64,000 bases of DNA from Paulownia fortunei. Its lineage: Eukaryota > Streptophyta > Magnoliopsida > Lamiales > Paulowniaceae. Below are positions 25,076 through 37,514 of the stretch, piece by piece. Position numbers and translations under genes: made by a program. The notes under the pieces were generated by a model. That model was not told the DNA's origin. It did no database searches and saw only the letters and a list, made by a program, of their open reading frames with translations. The stretch spans positions 5,983,993 to 6,047,992 of the forward strand of contig CM033109.1 of NCBI GenBank assembly GCA_019321725.1, given 5' to 3'. Position 1 is the first letter of the stretch. Each line of letters starts with the position of its first letter.

Positions 25076-28000
25076 TAAAAGACAGCGTAATTGCTAAAAG
25101 ATGCTTATATTTTTTTTCTTATTTAATCATTCTCATTAAATAAATTTATTTTATTTGAAAAATAAATAAATTATCCCAAGAATAAGAATAAAGTCTTATT
25201 AATACTCTTTTGCAGTTTCAGTATGAAAAACATATATATTCTGCTCATTTTAAAATTATAAATTATTTTTTAAAAAATGTAACAATCATATCCTCACAGA
25301 TTTTGAAAACCCTTCTTTTTTGTAAATCTCTCATTTTCAAAAATAATAACGTCCTATTCTAATTAGAAAACACTTTATTTTACATGTACTAACTCAATGA
25401 GTCAAATATTGCACTTTAATAATTCACGTCACATTTTCATTTTGAATCTTATCAAAATATTATTTTCAAAAAAACAAAATATATACACAAAATGAAAATA
25501 AAATGGGACCAAGAAAGTGCCATCCTTGTAGCTTCAAGTTTTATGTAGATCAATGAGATGTCTAAGCCACCGTTGGCAGAGAGGCTGCATGCATAAGCCA
25601 CTTCTTTTCTTGCCTGGATTAATTTCTTAGGCATTTTTTTTTCTATATATTTGTGATTCTACTAAACAAATAAAAAAGAAGTAAAATAGTATAAAAAGTC
25701 TATGCAATGAAATTGAAATAAAAATATAAAGGATTTCAAGTCACATAAATCTACCAAGTATAGTAAAAAATGTAAGAACACGATTTTTATTAGATGAAGA
25801 AAAAAGCTTTCAAATTTTCGAGCCCTTATTTAAATTGAGAATCAGATTATGCTTAACTAAATTTGCCTAAAGGAAAGTGATTCTTGAAAATAAGGAAGAT
25901 TTCAACAAGGTATTGCAACCACCATCACTAAAATAATCTGACACTATTGAATATTGATATATGAAATTAGTGTTGGTATATGCGTAAATATATTTATCAT
26001 ACATACACCTATAGATATGTATACTTATATGTCAAAATTATTTTATTAATTGTGCATATATAATTATTTAAATATTTTTCTATACTCTAAATCTAATACT
26101 CCATTCATCCTCACAATGCTCCAAGACAAAGCTCAATTCCTAAAATAAATTTTTTTTCTCAGAATCACTAAGATTAATGATGTGACATCATTAGACCTCA
26201 ACTACATCTCTTATTTTAAAATTCCATATCAAGACAAACTAGATACTAGAAAAAATGAGACTTAGAGAGTAATACAATATAATTTTGTTGTTTAATAACA
26301 ATTAATTGTTATTAAAAGAATAACTGGATATGATGATATCAATTATTGATTAATTAATAATAAGAAAATAAAAATAGCATTGAAGTTATATAGTAGGATA
26401 TGGTGATACAGTCCAATCTACAGAAGAGGTGGATATGATATACAACACTACACCCTTTCTGACTTATATCCAACACAACCCCATATCCCTACTACAATTC
26501 ACAAAACATTTGTTCTATTATATATTTAAATCCCCATTTCCACCCAAAATTAACATCTCCTTGACTTAGATTATTAGCTTTGTAAATCCTGGATTTCCTC
26601 TGAGCATACATCACAGATAGGTTAAGATTAATCAGAATCCCAACGCTTCAATTTAATATAAACATAAAAAACATAGTCAGACCGGTGTACCAATTATATG
26701 AATCGAATATTTTTTGAATGATTTGAATTCGAATTAAAAAAGATTTAATTCAATATTGAGATGATTCCAAATGTATTAAAATTGCATTTGAATAAAACAA
26801 TTTCAATTTGAGTGTATGATTTGGACGAAAAATTTCAAATGAGTTCATACAAGATAAATTTAAAATTTATTATAATAAATCAAAAAATAACTCAAAATAA
26901 AAAATTCAATAATTTAAAATCAATTGTATTATGAAATTATTCAAACAAATTCAATTAAATTATTATTATAAATTTAAAATTCTTAACTTTCAATCCATTA
27001 ATCCAAATAAAACATAAGAAAAATTAAAAACTAAAGTACTTTAACTCAAAATCATAAAAAAGGTGCAACAATGCCACCAACATTACTACAAAAGACCTTG
27101 ATCGAATATGCCTACCGAGAGATTGAAAGGATAAGCTCATGATGGTCACCAAAGCTAGGTACACCATCCAAGTGTACTAAGATTAATATTATGATACCAA
27201 AATGCCAAGAGATAAATATTTTGAATAGATCAAGTGCAACACACTCCGTTCATCCAAAATTATTGAATGAATAAAGAGTGGATTATTAAAATCAACCACC
27301 TCACATTATCCAACAATTATCAGTAAACCGAATGTGTTGCACCCAATCCACTCATCAAAAATTAATATCATCATCTCATTACACTTTGCAACATTATGAT
27401 TACACGAAGAAACCAACCTGCACACCTAGAGGGTGCTCAAATAACCTTCCTGATCTTACAAGATGTTAAATCCTTATAAGATGTCTTTAAGAGTATGTTT
27501 GAATTAATCAATTTAAAAACTAAAAATTTTAAATTTATAATAACAAATTCATTAAATTTATTTAGATAACTTCATATCCTCAAACTCCCATTTTGAGCTA
27601 TTTTTTAATTCATTGTGGTTAAATTTGAAATCCACACAATATAAAGCCATTTAAATCATTCCCTCAAATTCAATTTTTCCATCCAAACACAGCCTCGTAA
27701 TAATTGGCAGAAATTGCAAAATAAGAGAGCTCAAGAGATTCCAAGATAATATGATCTTATGATCTCCTTACAAGAAAAGAAAAGAGAAACTTATTTTTAA
27801 TACCTTACAAACTACACGAATATTATTAACATTTTATAAGCTCCGTCGTTAATTTTATCCCAACACTTCAAAATTTTATTTTCAAACATTTTGTAAGCTC
27901 TAGAAACATCTTATAAAATATAGAATTTTATAAGATACTTTATTCTTAGTCAAACACCCTCTTAGTTTCAAAGATGTAGATGTAGGTGCAATTCCAGCTT

Positions 28001-28380
28001 CACTAGTAAAACATAGAATTGCCACTCCATCCAGCTCTACGAGTTGATGGTGTAAGTTTAATGCACTCCCAAAGAACCCCAACATTACATCTAGCCTATT
28101 TGCATGTCATGAAATTACTTTCTGAGAGAACCAAAAATTTCCAACTCTAAGCTAAAACCCCTCAAGCACCAAAGGTCCAGAACCCACAATCTCAGTTTAG
28201 ACAGAAACTCATCAACTAAAAGACAATTTATTAGAGCAGTGATGCAAAGAATCAGAAAACCGTAACCAACAGGCAATGGTGAACACATGTTCTTTTATAA
28301 TTTTGCCTGGAAAACCCAAAGATCATTACCCTGAAAGCATAACATAAAAATTTGCCAGTTTCTAATCTTTGCTTCAAAAA
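25076..28380. other. AT-rich intergenic DNA with MITE-like pieces
   Basis: No gene is supported. A possible MITE lies at about 27488-27965: its left end GAGTATGTTTGA and right end TCAAACACCCTC are roughly inverted. Similar 'GTTTGGATG / CATCCAAACA' motifs occur at 27600-27690, but no clean target duplication could be fixed. The 60-codon minus-strand frame at 25452-25634 has no recognised domain. Confidence 0.4.
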
Positions 28381-31300
28381 GCATGGCACTATGGAGTAAA
28401 ACTTCTTCACAAGGGTCAAATCACTCAATGGTTAACACCAGATTCTTCCCAGCTAACAACAATGGGCAATTACCTGCCTTGGAGCAAACCACCATTTGCA
28501 GCAAGCACTTCTGGCATCAACTTCCAATCAGGTACCCAGCCTCTATGAAAGCCAACCCCCCAAATAGAAATGAAAGAATGGATTTACTCTGGATTTTAAG
28601 CAGCGGTGACTAATAGAGCATGCAAAAATCAGAAGACAAAACCAGAAGGAGAAAAGTATTGACTCTGTGGCTCTGCCCAAAAGAACACTAAACTCAAAGC
28701 AGAAAGTAGGAATGGCAGACTAAAATTTGAAGAAATCAGCCTGAAAATACTACGTAGCAGAAGCACATCCAAAATTTCAAATTTTCAGAAACTTGGACCA
28801 ATTAGAAAAGTTGAGAAGTCAGTTAATAAACAAAGTGTTTCTCCCACCAGAAGAGAATTAATTCGCTGCTTTTAATTGAGTCGGGAATTTTTCAGGCTTA
28901 AGAGCATATTTTCAGAATTCAAATGCCAAGTTACGACTGAATATAATCTGATTCAAATAAGTGAATGAATATGTTAGCTGAACTGGAAATAATTCAGCTT
29001 AATGCATGTCGTTATGCAACCAAAAAGTATTGTTTAAAGTATTACGGGTAATGAACAAACAACACAAGGCAAAAAAGTGGCAGCAGCACTGATATGTTAT
29101 GAGCTGTCCTGCACTATGAGTTCCTGCAACAGAGCTGTTACAAGATCAAACTATGATGTAAGTCGGTCAAAAATCATGCCACTGAAGATGCTCATCTGTA
29201 CAGTCAACTATTCAAAGAACAAATAGAAAAAATTGTTTGGCTTCAACCCCTTGAAAAAGTTGTGCATGCAATATCTAGAGAAGCCAAAGAGTTAGTTATG
29301 GAGGAAATCCAAACATGGACCTGATGCAGATCAGAAAAACATGGTAGAGTTCAACATTAAATTAAAGGCTAAAATTCCGAATAATGCAAACAGAAGAAAA
29401 CTATAAAGTGAATGCTAAAGTTGGAAGTAGAGAAAGATACTTAATTGACACACTTTCAAATCCTGGAGAGATAAAAGTAGGAACATTAGTCGTGGTTCTC
29501 AATCCTTTCAAAAAGTTGTTATTGGACCAAAATAAGACAACCTTTTAGAAAATATTCGACAGACAGAAGTAATTAAATGAAAAGCAATACATATTTTAGA
29601 TTCTAGTCTTAAGGCAAATGATAACTTTTTGGTACAAGGAAAGACTTCATTTGCATGATTGCCCGAACTTCAGAAGAATCAGCAGAGTCCAAAACTAAAA
29701 GTTTTGATGCATTTATGAAGAATCTGCACAATGAATACATAAAACATAAAAAGACCAATTTTAAAAGCAAAACTAATTTTCATTCATAAGAAACAAATAA
29801 ATTCGAGGTGAGATTCATCATTAAAAAGTTTAACCAAAAAACTAAAATAGTAGCACTCATATTTTCCACTTAAGCAAATACTTATACTAAATAAAACAAA
29901 CTAAACATGTAAAATCATCGGAAACAAAAATATATCAGCTGCATAAAAATGTCAAATCGGGGAAAGTGATGAACTATTTAGAAGCATATAGATGCATATG
30001 AGACTTGCAAATTAACATTATATAGATAAAAAATAAATATATCTTATCCACCATATAAGCACAACAGAAATCTCCATTGAACATTTACTTCGACAAAAAT
30101 ATGGCTGCTTACTTATCCAAAAGGCGACTCATGGCTTGGAGGTTCATCTCTCAATTACCCTATTTATCCGCCATAGGTTGGCTTAATTATTGGCATTTGG
30201 AAGGACTCTTGGTAGGAGGTGTACATTAATACTCAAGCATGTTTCTTTAGTCATTATATAAGGCCTCATACCTATTTATCTTTGATGGAACATCAATCTC
30301 TTGGAACTTTCATTTCTCTCATAATCTAAATGACAACAATGTAGACAAAGTTCAGGCTATGTTTAGTCCCCCTGATTCCTTTCTTCCTCTTATCTGTAAG
30401 ATTTGGAGTTCTGGTACTAGCAAAATTCATTCCACTCATATGATGATCAATTTGAAGTTCCCATTTCTTTTCCTTTAAATTCTATCATTCAGAAATCTAA
30501 GGTCCCTTCAATAGATGAATATATTCACTTGGTCACCTTAATGACACAAATGATTATGTAGACAAGTGTGTAGGCCTCATTGTCCCCTAACACTAACACA
30601 TGGATATGCCTATGGACGTCTTGCTATGAGTAATGAAGGCAGTTATTGATAACTTTGGGGGAAGATTTTGTTCTTCCTACGCTTCACCACTTTTCCTTAA
30701 TAAATTTATTAAGAATTTCAACAACATTAAGAATAGGATATGTTGTGGAGATGTGGCATAATGGCCAACCATTGGCTCATTAAGTATTCAAACACAGAGA
30801 TTAATAGTTATGGGATAGAGCTGCCTTATATCTACTTCATGGGGCAAAGGAGACTGGTCTTCATCGTCGCACCTTACTAAATGACTGGAATAATCTTCCT
30901 GCTTGAATTTTTAACCCTTTCGTGTTTGAATTTGAAGAGGTCTCTTTCTCCACTTCTATACATTGTCCCTCTGCTTAGTAAACTTTTCATATCCATAAAC
31001 AAGTGTACTTTCATAGTTTCATGATCCACCAACAAACAAACTCGCCCGGGATCACACATTCATGTACCACATCTAGCAAATAGAAGCTAGATTCCATATT
31101 CTCAGACTCAATCTTAGCAATCACGTGTACAAGGATGGAGCATGCATATATTTAAGGACAATAAGAAGATATTATCCAGAAAAACAGCATCTAGGATGAA
31201 GACCTCATCATAACAAGTCAAAAGGAACACGCCAAAGAGAATTAGACACCACTTACCATAAGCATCAAACCAACAAGTTTAGGAAAAGGCAATGGCACTT

Positions 31301-32576
31301 GCTGCACATGTCCTGAACCTTAAGAGGGGATGGGATTATTTGTTTGATTGAAGTTAACTAAGACAATTGCTAGCTGTCGAGCTGATGAAACAATTTCAAA
31401 ACCTTGTCTGTATTATGGTATACTTCTAAACTTTTTATAACTTCAACTGCATTCCACATTCAGCTCATTCAATACATAATATCTGTACAGTGGCAAATCC
31501 ACAATGGGCGCACCAAAGGCAGTTACCTTCACTGACCCCACCATAAATCCTGTGAACTCCATTTTTTTAACTCTTCAATTGACACACAAAACCCACTTCA
31601 CCCCCACACCACACTACATAGTTTTTTTGTTAATTGAAGATACTCGACTAGAGTGGGCATGGCCTACATTATCTTTTCAATTCTCTCCTTATCGCTCCCA
31701 CCCATCTGCACCTTGCCCTCCTTCCTTCACTACTTCATGCTTGACTAATAAAAATGCACCCACCACTCTTTTTTATCACTTTTCAATAGCAGCATAGATC
31801 CATACAGCTTGGCTTTCTTCCTTGATGATACATTAATTTTTGCAGCAGTGGCACTACCCCTAAACATGTGACCATGAATCCACCATTGCTCATAAAACAC
31901 AATAGTAACCAAATGAATATATTTTGCAATAGCTTTCATTCACTCATATAGGCGTTACTTCTATGACCTTTAATTCAATTGTCAACTAACATCAGAAGGG
32001 TGCAAATAAATTTGTAGCAACTAAAAGATTTAATAAATTAATAGCCATTATGGATGCATCATAGGCCAACCTTTTGTAGCATTCACTTCATTAGTAGACT
32101 GGATACCTCCAACAAAATAGTGAGTTCAAGGTGCACCAACAAATATCTTCAACAGTAGTTCTTCATAATGAAAATAACTAAAATATGACATCCAATAGAG
32201 TGATTGCCTAAAGAAGAGTACTAATGAGACCTAAATGTTAAGCATTGAATTATTATGTTCTTGCTATGACTTGATATCAAATAACACCACTGATTAAACT
32301 TTTTTATAGGAATTCAAAGCTACCTGCCCACAACTCCAGTGAGACAGCAACTTCAAATGCTGTACAGTCCCAATAGTACGATACTATTGGTCATGTATTC
32401 AGCCACATGGTGAAATGCAGTAATAAACACCCCAAAACAAGCACCAGGTAACACTAGCTCTAAACATTATTTGTGCAACAATTGATATATTTGGGGAGCA
32501 TCACAGGTACCTTACTTGAAACTAAAAATAAATAAATAAACAGTATTAGTAACAATATCCACGTACCTCCACTTAC
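28381..32576 (-). other. Probable 3' UTR exons and introns of the UBA2 gene
   Basis: The UBA2 stop codon is followed immediately on the minus strand by GTAAGTGG, a good splice donor, so the 3' UTR is probably spliced, as in Arabidopsis UBA2 genes (family knowledge). The less AT-rich block at about 28390-28610, read on minus, runs GGGTACCTGATTGG, then TTTGCTCCAAGGCAGGTAAT, and looks like UTR exon sequence ending at a donor. Exon limits cannot be fixed. Between 30100 and 31000 there is low-copy-looking DNA with no recognisable frame. At 31491-31890 the ends CAGTGGCAAATCCACAATGG and, in reverse complement, CAATGGTGGATTCATGG suggest a degenerate TIR element. Confidence 0.45.
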
Positions 32577-34094
32577 CTAGCGACCATGACCCATGTAGGG
32601 CGCACCACCCTGATGTGGCCTAATGCCTCCCTGACCCATCTGCTGCTGGCCACCATAACCTCCCTGCATCCCAGGTTGACCTCCATAGCCACCAGCACCA
32701 CCCTGACCTCCGTAACCTGCATTATTCATCATGGGTGGTACTACCTGTGGATTCACGCCTGCTCCAATCCCTCCAAGCAAATTGCCAATACCCAAGCCAG
32801 CCCCCTGAGTGGCCAACAAAGCTGCCACAGCTTGTCCTATAGCTGCAGGGGCAACTGCAGGATTAAACCCAACAGAAGGAACAGCTGGTCCTGCACTTGG
32901 TGCCATCAAGTGTCCACCTGTGTGCCCCACACCACTGCTTCCGGCATACCTCCCCTTCTTCGCTGGATGATGATAATGACCCTGGTGACCCTGGTGGTGA
33001 TGATGCTGCTGCTGCTGCTGCTGAGGCTGACCATGCTGCTGGTTGAAGTAACCCTTACTGTGTTTGGGACCATCTACTGCCTTCTGGCAATGCAGAATCT
33101 GACCATCGAAATTTTTATGTGGCTCTTCCAATGCTTTCTTGGCACCCTCGAGACTCTTATACACAAACAAACAGAAACCTCTAGGTTTCCCAGTCTGTTT
33201 ATCCAACCCCAAAGGCCCTTCCTCAATCTCCCCAAATTTGGAGAAGAACTCCAAGAGTTTCTTTGGATCGAGCTCAGCTGACACATTGCTCACATAAATC
33301 TTCCTCTGCGTGTACTCTGACACAGGTGGTGCGGAAACAGTGGCCACAGCAGTCTGGGTAGGAGTCTGAACTGGCCCAGCAGAGGCCAGCTGGCATGAAG
33401 TCATCCTACCTTCAATCATCTTCTGAGGCTGCTTCAGGGCACGACGAGCCCCATCGCGATGCTTGAACAGAATGAAACCATAACCCTTTGATTTCCCAGA
33501 ATTTTTGTCCCTGACCACCTTACAATCCTCGATCTCTCCGTACTTCCAAACACAGAGGTAATGGTCTCGGCGTTCGCCTCCCAACCAAGCCCATGAACGA
33601 ATACCTTGCAGTGAGCAGGGTCCGCATCAGCCAATTTGTGCACATTCTCAACGATATCAGGGTGTTTGGCAACCGCTTCTTTGATTAGAAGAGTTAGCTG
33701 GTCTTTAGAAAAGGGTTCGAGGAGCTTTTCCAGCGGCTCTTCCTCTAATTCATCTTCCCCTTCGTCGTTCTGCCCTTCAGCTTCACCGCCATTTTCTGAA
33801 ACAGCGTTCTCAGACGGCTTCTCCGTAATTTCATTCTCTTGTTCGTTCTTCTCCATGTCGGTGGCAACGGCGTCGTCTTTATTCTCCTCCATGTTGTCCG
33901 GCTGCTCCTCTTCTCCCTCTCCCCCTCCCTCTCCCTCTCCCCCTCCCTCTCCCTCTCCCTCTCCCTCTCCCTCTCCCTCTGGCTCTTCTTCCTCTTCTTC
34001 GTCTTCAACCACTTCTTCTCCGACTCCTGCGCCTTCTTCAAGGGTTTGCAGGGTTTCCTCAGGTTGGGGTTGTTCAGGTTCCGGCTCTGGCTCT

Positions 34095-34126
<32 letters not shown>

Positions 34127-34195
34127 TTCTGTAGGCTGTACGAGTTCGGGTTCCTGAGGAGCTTCGGTAGCGCGGGATTTTCGTTTTCTGGCCAT
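32577..34195 (-). CDS. UBA2A: UBA2-type hnRNP-like RNA-binding protein, one frameshift
   Basis: UBP1-associated proteins are nuclear, two-RRM proteins that bind U-rich mRNA 3' UTRs and act in stress and ABA responses (family knowledge). ATG is at 34195. The N-terminus is KR-rich (MARKRKSR), then has (EP)n and (GE)n acidic tracts, then the conserved EKLLEPFSKDQLTLLIKEAV and DPAHCKVFVHGLGW. RRM1 carries VFVHGL and KGYGFILF, RRM2 carries KIYVSNVS and RGFCLFVY, and QLASAGPV sits between them. The C-terminus is Q/H-rich, then Gly-rich, ending YMGHGR. The frame changes once, inside RRM1 after ETITSVF, at about 33543-33546. One base is missing between TTTGG and AAGTACGG relative to the family's F-G-K/Q-Y-G. 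Both sides are otherwise intact, about 540 residues in all. Either a base-call error or a real recent lesion explains this. The nearest gene upstream is the bZIP gene, transcribed away from it. Confidence 0.9.
33913..33980 (-). repeat. CCCTCT hexanucleotide repeat coding for (Gly-Glu)n
   Basis: An imperfect hexamer microsatellite inside the UBA2 coding region encodes alternating Gly and Glu. Because the unit is six bases, length changes keep frame. Confidence 0.85.
34081..34130 (-). repeat. GGCTCC hexanucleotide repeat coding for (Pro-Glu)n
   Basis: A second hexamer tract in UBA2 encodes about eight Pro-Glu pairs. It lies close to the start codon, before the conserved part of the protein. 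Confidence 0.85.
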
Positions 34196-34320
34196 AGTAA
34201 TTGGGAGAAGAAGAGGTTGGGGTTTTGTTTGGTGGAGTGGATGCTAGGGTTTGAGCAGAAGGAGAAATGATGATAATTTGGGGGGTACTGGACAGACAAG
34301 ATCTTTATATGTAATGACCA
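34196..34320 (-). promoter_or_regulatory. UBA2 5' UTR and TATA-like box
   Basis: On the minus strand ATATAAAGAT (34301-34310) lies about 105 bases before the ATG and would place transcription start near 34275. The leader between is unremarkable. The assignment rests on position and motif only. Confidence 0.4.
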
Positions 34321-36960
34321 AAGTAGCTACCGCCTACAACCGCCTTTATTGTTTTTCTTCTTTTTTTTTCCCCGAAAGGAGAGGCAAATTGGTTTTCGGC
34401 TTAGCCCAACTAGAAACGGGCTTGACCCAATCAAAATTTGAAACAAATGATGTAAAATTGGCCCATTAATCTACTTTAGAGCTTTGAAGAAAAGACTAAA
34501 TTCCGATAAATATATAGTAGAAAGTAAGAACGATTCAATGATTGGGCCATAAACCTAAAAATCAATTCTTTTTCTCCTACTTTCTGGCATGAAACAAGTT
34601 TTATTTGATCATCTTCAAATCATGATATTAAACATTAGAAGTATCAAAATTAATGGTTTCAAAAGTATTAATAAATTATTTTACCAATTATATTCTATAT
34701 CCAAAAACACTACGCTACATCAATCGAGTGGTTCAAATTAAATGAAAGAAAGATCGAATAACTTTTTCTATTGAATGGGGCTCTCTGTACCACTGAGGGC
34801 TTAGCGATACTCTGTCGCTAAGCTAATAACCAAACACACAAATTAACTTACTCTGTTCTAATGGGTTGAAAAATAATAATAAATTTTTCTATCAATCATA
34901 ATTTATATCAAAAATACTACAACGCAATTATGAGAGTGCATTGTACCACTGAGTAATTAGCCCGTAATTTGTATTTTATCATTTGTTTTCTGTCATTGAT
35001 TAAAAGTGATGGGCATAACTGATGTGTATCAAGATAATACCCATTCAGAATAATCAATCCATCAATTAACTCCTCTAATTTGCTGTTGAGAACACCTGCA
35101 AAATAATAATTAGGAGTGTTGGGGTTTGTTTAGTAAAAATCATCTGAGTCAGCAAATATGTTTTGAATGCTTGAATATTGAGAAAATCGTAAAAACTTAC
35201 ATAAAGACAATTTTGTCTTTATATACCAAATGAAGTAATAACTTAATTGAATTATAAAGGAATTCAACAAAGACAGATAGTCAAATTATGGTATAATTTC
35301 TTATTTAATATTAAATAGAATCAATATGGAATTATATCTCGTATTATTAGGATTTTATAAAATTATTAGTTGAGCAATTATGTTTAGTTAGGGAAGCCTC
35401 ATCCAGATTAGCCCTTACGACATACCTATACTCAATTCGATTTATTCAAATTAGACTTGAGCAACAAACTCACATTTAACTTGATCTATTCAGGTCAGCC
35501 CTTATAAAAATATAGAGATGAGCCTTAAGCCAAATATTCAAATGCAACCCATACATTCAAATCCAATTATTAGGTCTGAATACATTAATAACTATCACCT
35601 AAAGGTAAGATTGGATATCAAATTATCAATAATATAACATTAGGCCATTTACTTTATAGGATGGGATACGAGATGAATGATAAAAAATGTTATAATTTGT
35701 ATGATTTGATTATATTATCAATAAATATTATGTGTACTTGAATTGATTGTAAGCACGATTAATACAAAATTTGATCAAATCTGTATATTGTGGGATAATT
35801 ATTGTGATATATGACCAAAATGCCCTTGTGAACTCCTACCACATTTGAGTTTCAAATTATCATATTTAAAATTTCAATTAAAGAAAATTACAGTTATGAA
35901 TTTTACTCAAGAAAATTAAAAAGAAAAAGAAAAAAGTATTTACAATAAAGCAAAAAACTTTTCATTGGATTATAAAACAAATTATAAACACAATGAAAAT
36001 GGAACAATTTTGAGAACTTGTAAACATGAAACAGAAACCTACAAAGTATTGTGTGGCCATTTTCCATAATTGAATAAATTACATACCTCGTAAATAAGAG
36101 CAATTTTTTTTTTTAAAAAAAGAGGAAAATAAATTATAAACTTATTTGCTTTGCCGCAATGGGCATTCAAACCTATAAAAAGAGCCTGATTTTGGGATTC
36201 AGTGATCGAATAACGAATTGGCCTGAATTCCGTCAGATTTGAATGAAGAACAAATTCAGCGCGAGAAAATCTTTTTCTGGCCAATTCCGTCATATTTTTC
36301 CCATTTTTTTGTGGTTTCTTCTTTCCTCTCTATGTGGATTGCCATGCTTCTTCAATTCATCTCAATTTCACATAAGGTTTCTTTCTTTTTTTTGCTTTTA
36401 TATATCCTTTACTTCTTCTTCACAATTGCCAGGTGAGAGAACGAACACTTTGTATCTTGGTTGGAGGGTCATTAACTGTAATTTCATATTTCAATAAAAT
36501 AAATATTTTACATATTGGTTTGGGTCTTAGAATTTTATTAAATTATTAGACCGTAGGTTAAAATTTAAAATACAATCAGATCAAGTGATATCATTCAAAA
36601 TATACATTGAATTAATTAAACGTAATAATATTATCTGGACAATATGGACTAATTTGCCGAAGTAAAACATGACCTAAGATATAATCTATCATTTAAGATT
36701 AAATCGATTAAGCTGCCACAACAATATTGTTTAGGTTTTCTCACATATGGGATAGGCTTAATTGACGAGGTAATCGCTAAAGTCGCATCACATCATCTTT
36801 CTCCAACATTTTCCTAGACAGTGCAAAGACAGTTTATAGAAAATCCGACAACTCATCCAAACGAACATTTGTTTTTCCTGCAAACTCAAACACACACGTG
36901 GGATCTAAGATTTTTATCTGGTTTTTTTCCTCCCCCAATAATATATTTGTAAATAAAGTT
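34321..36960. other. Intergenic region between UBA2 and the bZIP gene
   Basis: No coding region is supported. It holds a hairpin at 34799-34823 and an imperfect repeat of GTACCACTGAG (34788 and 34950 areas). A less AT-rich stretch at 36200-36440 contains CCTATAAAAAGAG at about 36172 and ends TTGCCAGGTGAGAG at about 36430. It could be a promoter and non-coding first exon for the downstream gene. Confidence 0.35.
34799..34823. other. Perfect 9-bp stem hairpin
   Basis: GCTTAGCGA, a 7-base loop (TACTCTG), then TCGCTAAGC. The stem is perfect. It lies about 480 bases upstream of the probable UBA2 start, in AT-rich DNA. The function is unknown; it could be the remnant of a small inverted-repeat element. 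Confidence 0.75.
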
Positions 36961-37514
36961 CAAATCATCAAATCCTCTTCTGTTGCCAGGTAATTAGTGT
37001 TATAATATTTCTTTAATCACATATGTTTATTTACTACTACATAGTACGCACTTCTGTTGTAATTGTAAGTCGGTTATGATATTATCTCTACAGAATTTCC
37101 TTTTTGGGAATAAAATCATTTGTGTCTCATCTGTTGTTATGGTTGTTCTCACTAGAAATGGTACTCATATTTATAAAGATTTTTTTTGAACATTTTCTTT
37201 GTCTTTTGTGTAATTTTGAATCTTTCCTTTGTTTTAGCTTCGCGGCTTTTCACAGTGTGAAATTTTATGATTTTTGATTGATGGGTCTGGATTTCTCTTT
37301 TCATTGTCTTAAGAGATTTCATGCTCGCGTGAATACGTGTATGTAAGGGCTTAAAGATTTGTTCAAATTAATATATATGTGCATATTCATGTTTTGAGGT
37401 TATAAAGATAGAATCTTGGTGTGAAAATTACCATTTCTCAAGGTCCTTGAAATATAGCTGATTTTTTATTTTTTCTTGCCCCACGCTAGCTATTTATGCG
37501 GGCCTAAAGTGTGA
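36961..37514 (+). other. Possible 5' UTR intron of the bZIP gene
   Basis: CTGTTGCCAG followed by GTAATT at about 36991 looks like the end of a non-coding first exon. The T-rich DNA that follows, up to GCCTAAAG near 37509, would be its intron. The ATG lies a few bases later. No transcript evidence is available. Confidence 0.35.

Noticed and set aside
25452..25634. Minus-strand 60-codon frame (MPKKLIQARKEVAYACS)
   Set aside because: No domain, splice context or neighbouring exon supports it, although its first half is less AT-rich than its surroundings.
28383..28613. Plus-strand 76-codon frame
   Set aside because: Better explained as antisense to a UBA2 3' UTR exon; no domain seen.
30100..31000. 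Possible Copia integrase/RT fragment on +
   Set aside because: Short phrases looked vaguely similar, but no conserved motif was found in a consistent frame.
32586..33281. 231-codon plus-strand frame
   Set aside because: Antisense shadow of the UBA2 C-terminal half with no recognisable domain.
33636..34157. Long plus-strand Ser/Pro-rich frame opposite UBA2
   Set aside because: It is the antisense shadow of the hexamer-repeat coding region; the minus strand carries conserved UBA2 motifs.
33745..34299. 184-codon minus-strand frame rich in Arg/Glu/Ser
   Set aside because: Alternate-frame reading of the same hexamer repeats as the UBA2 N-terminus; not conserved.
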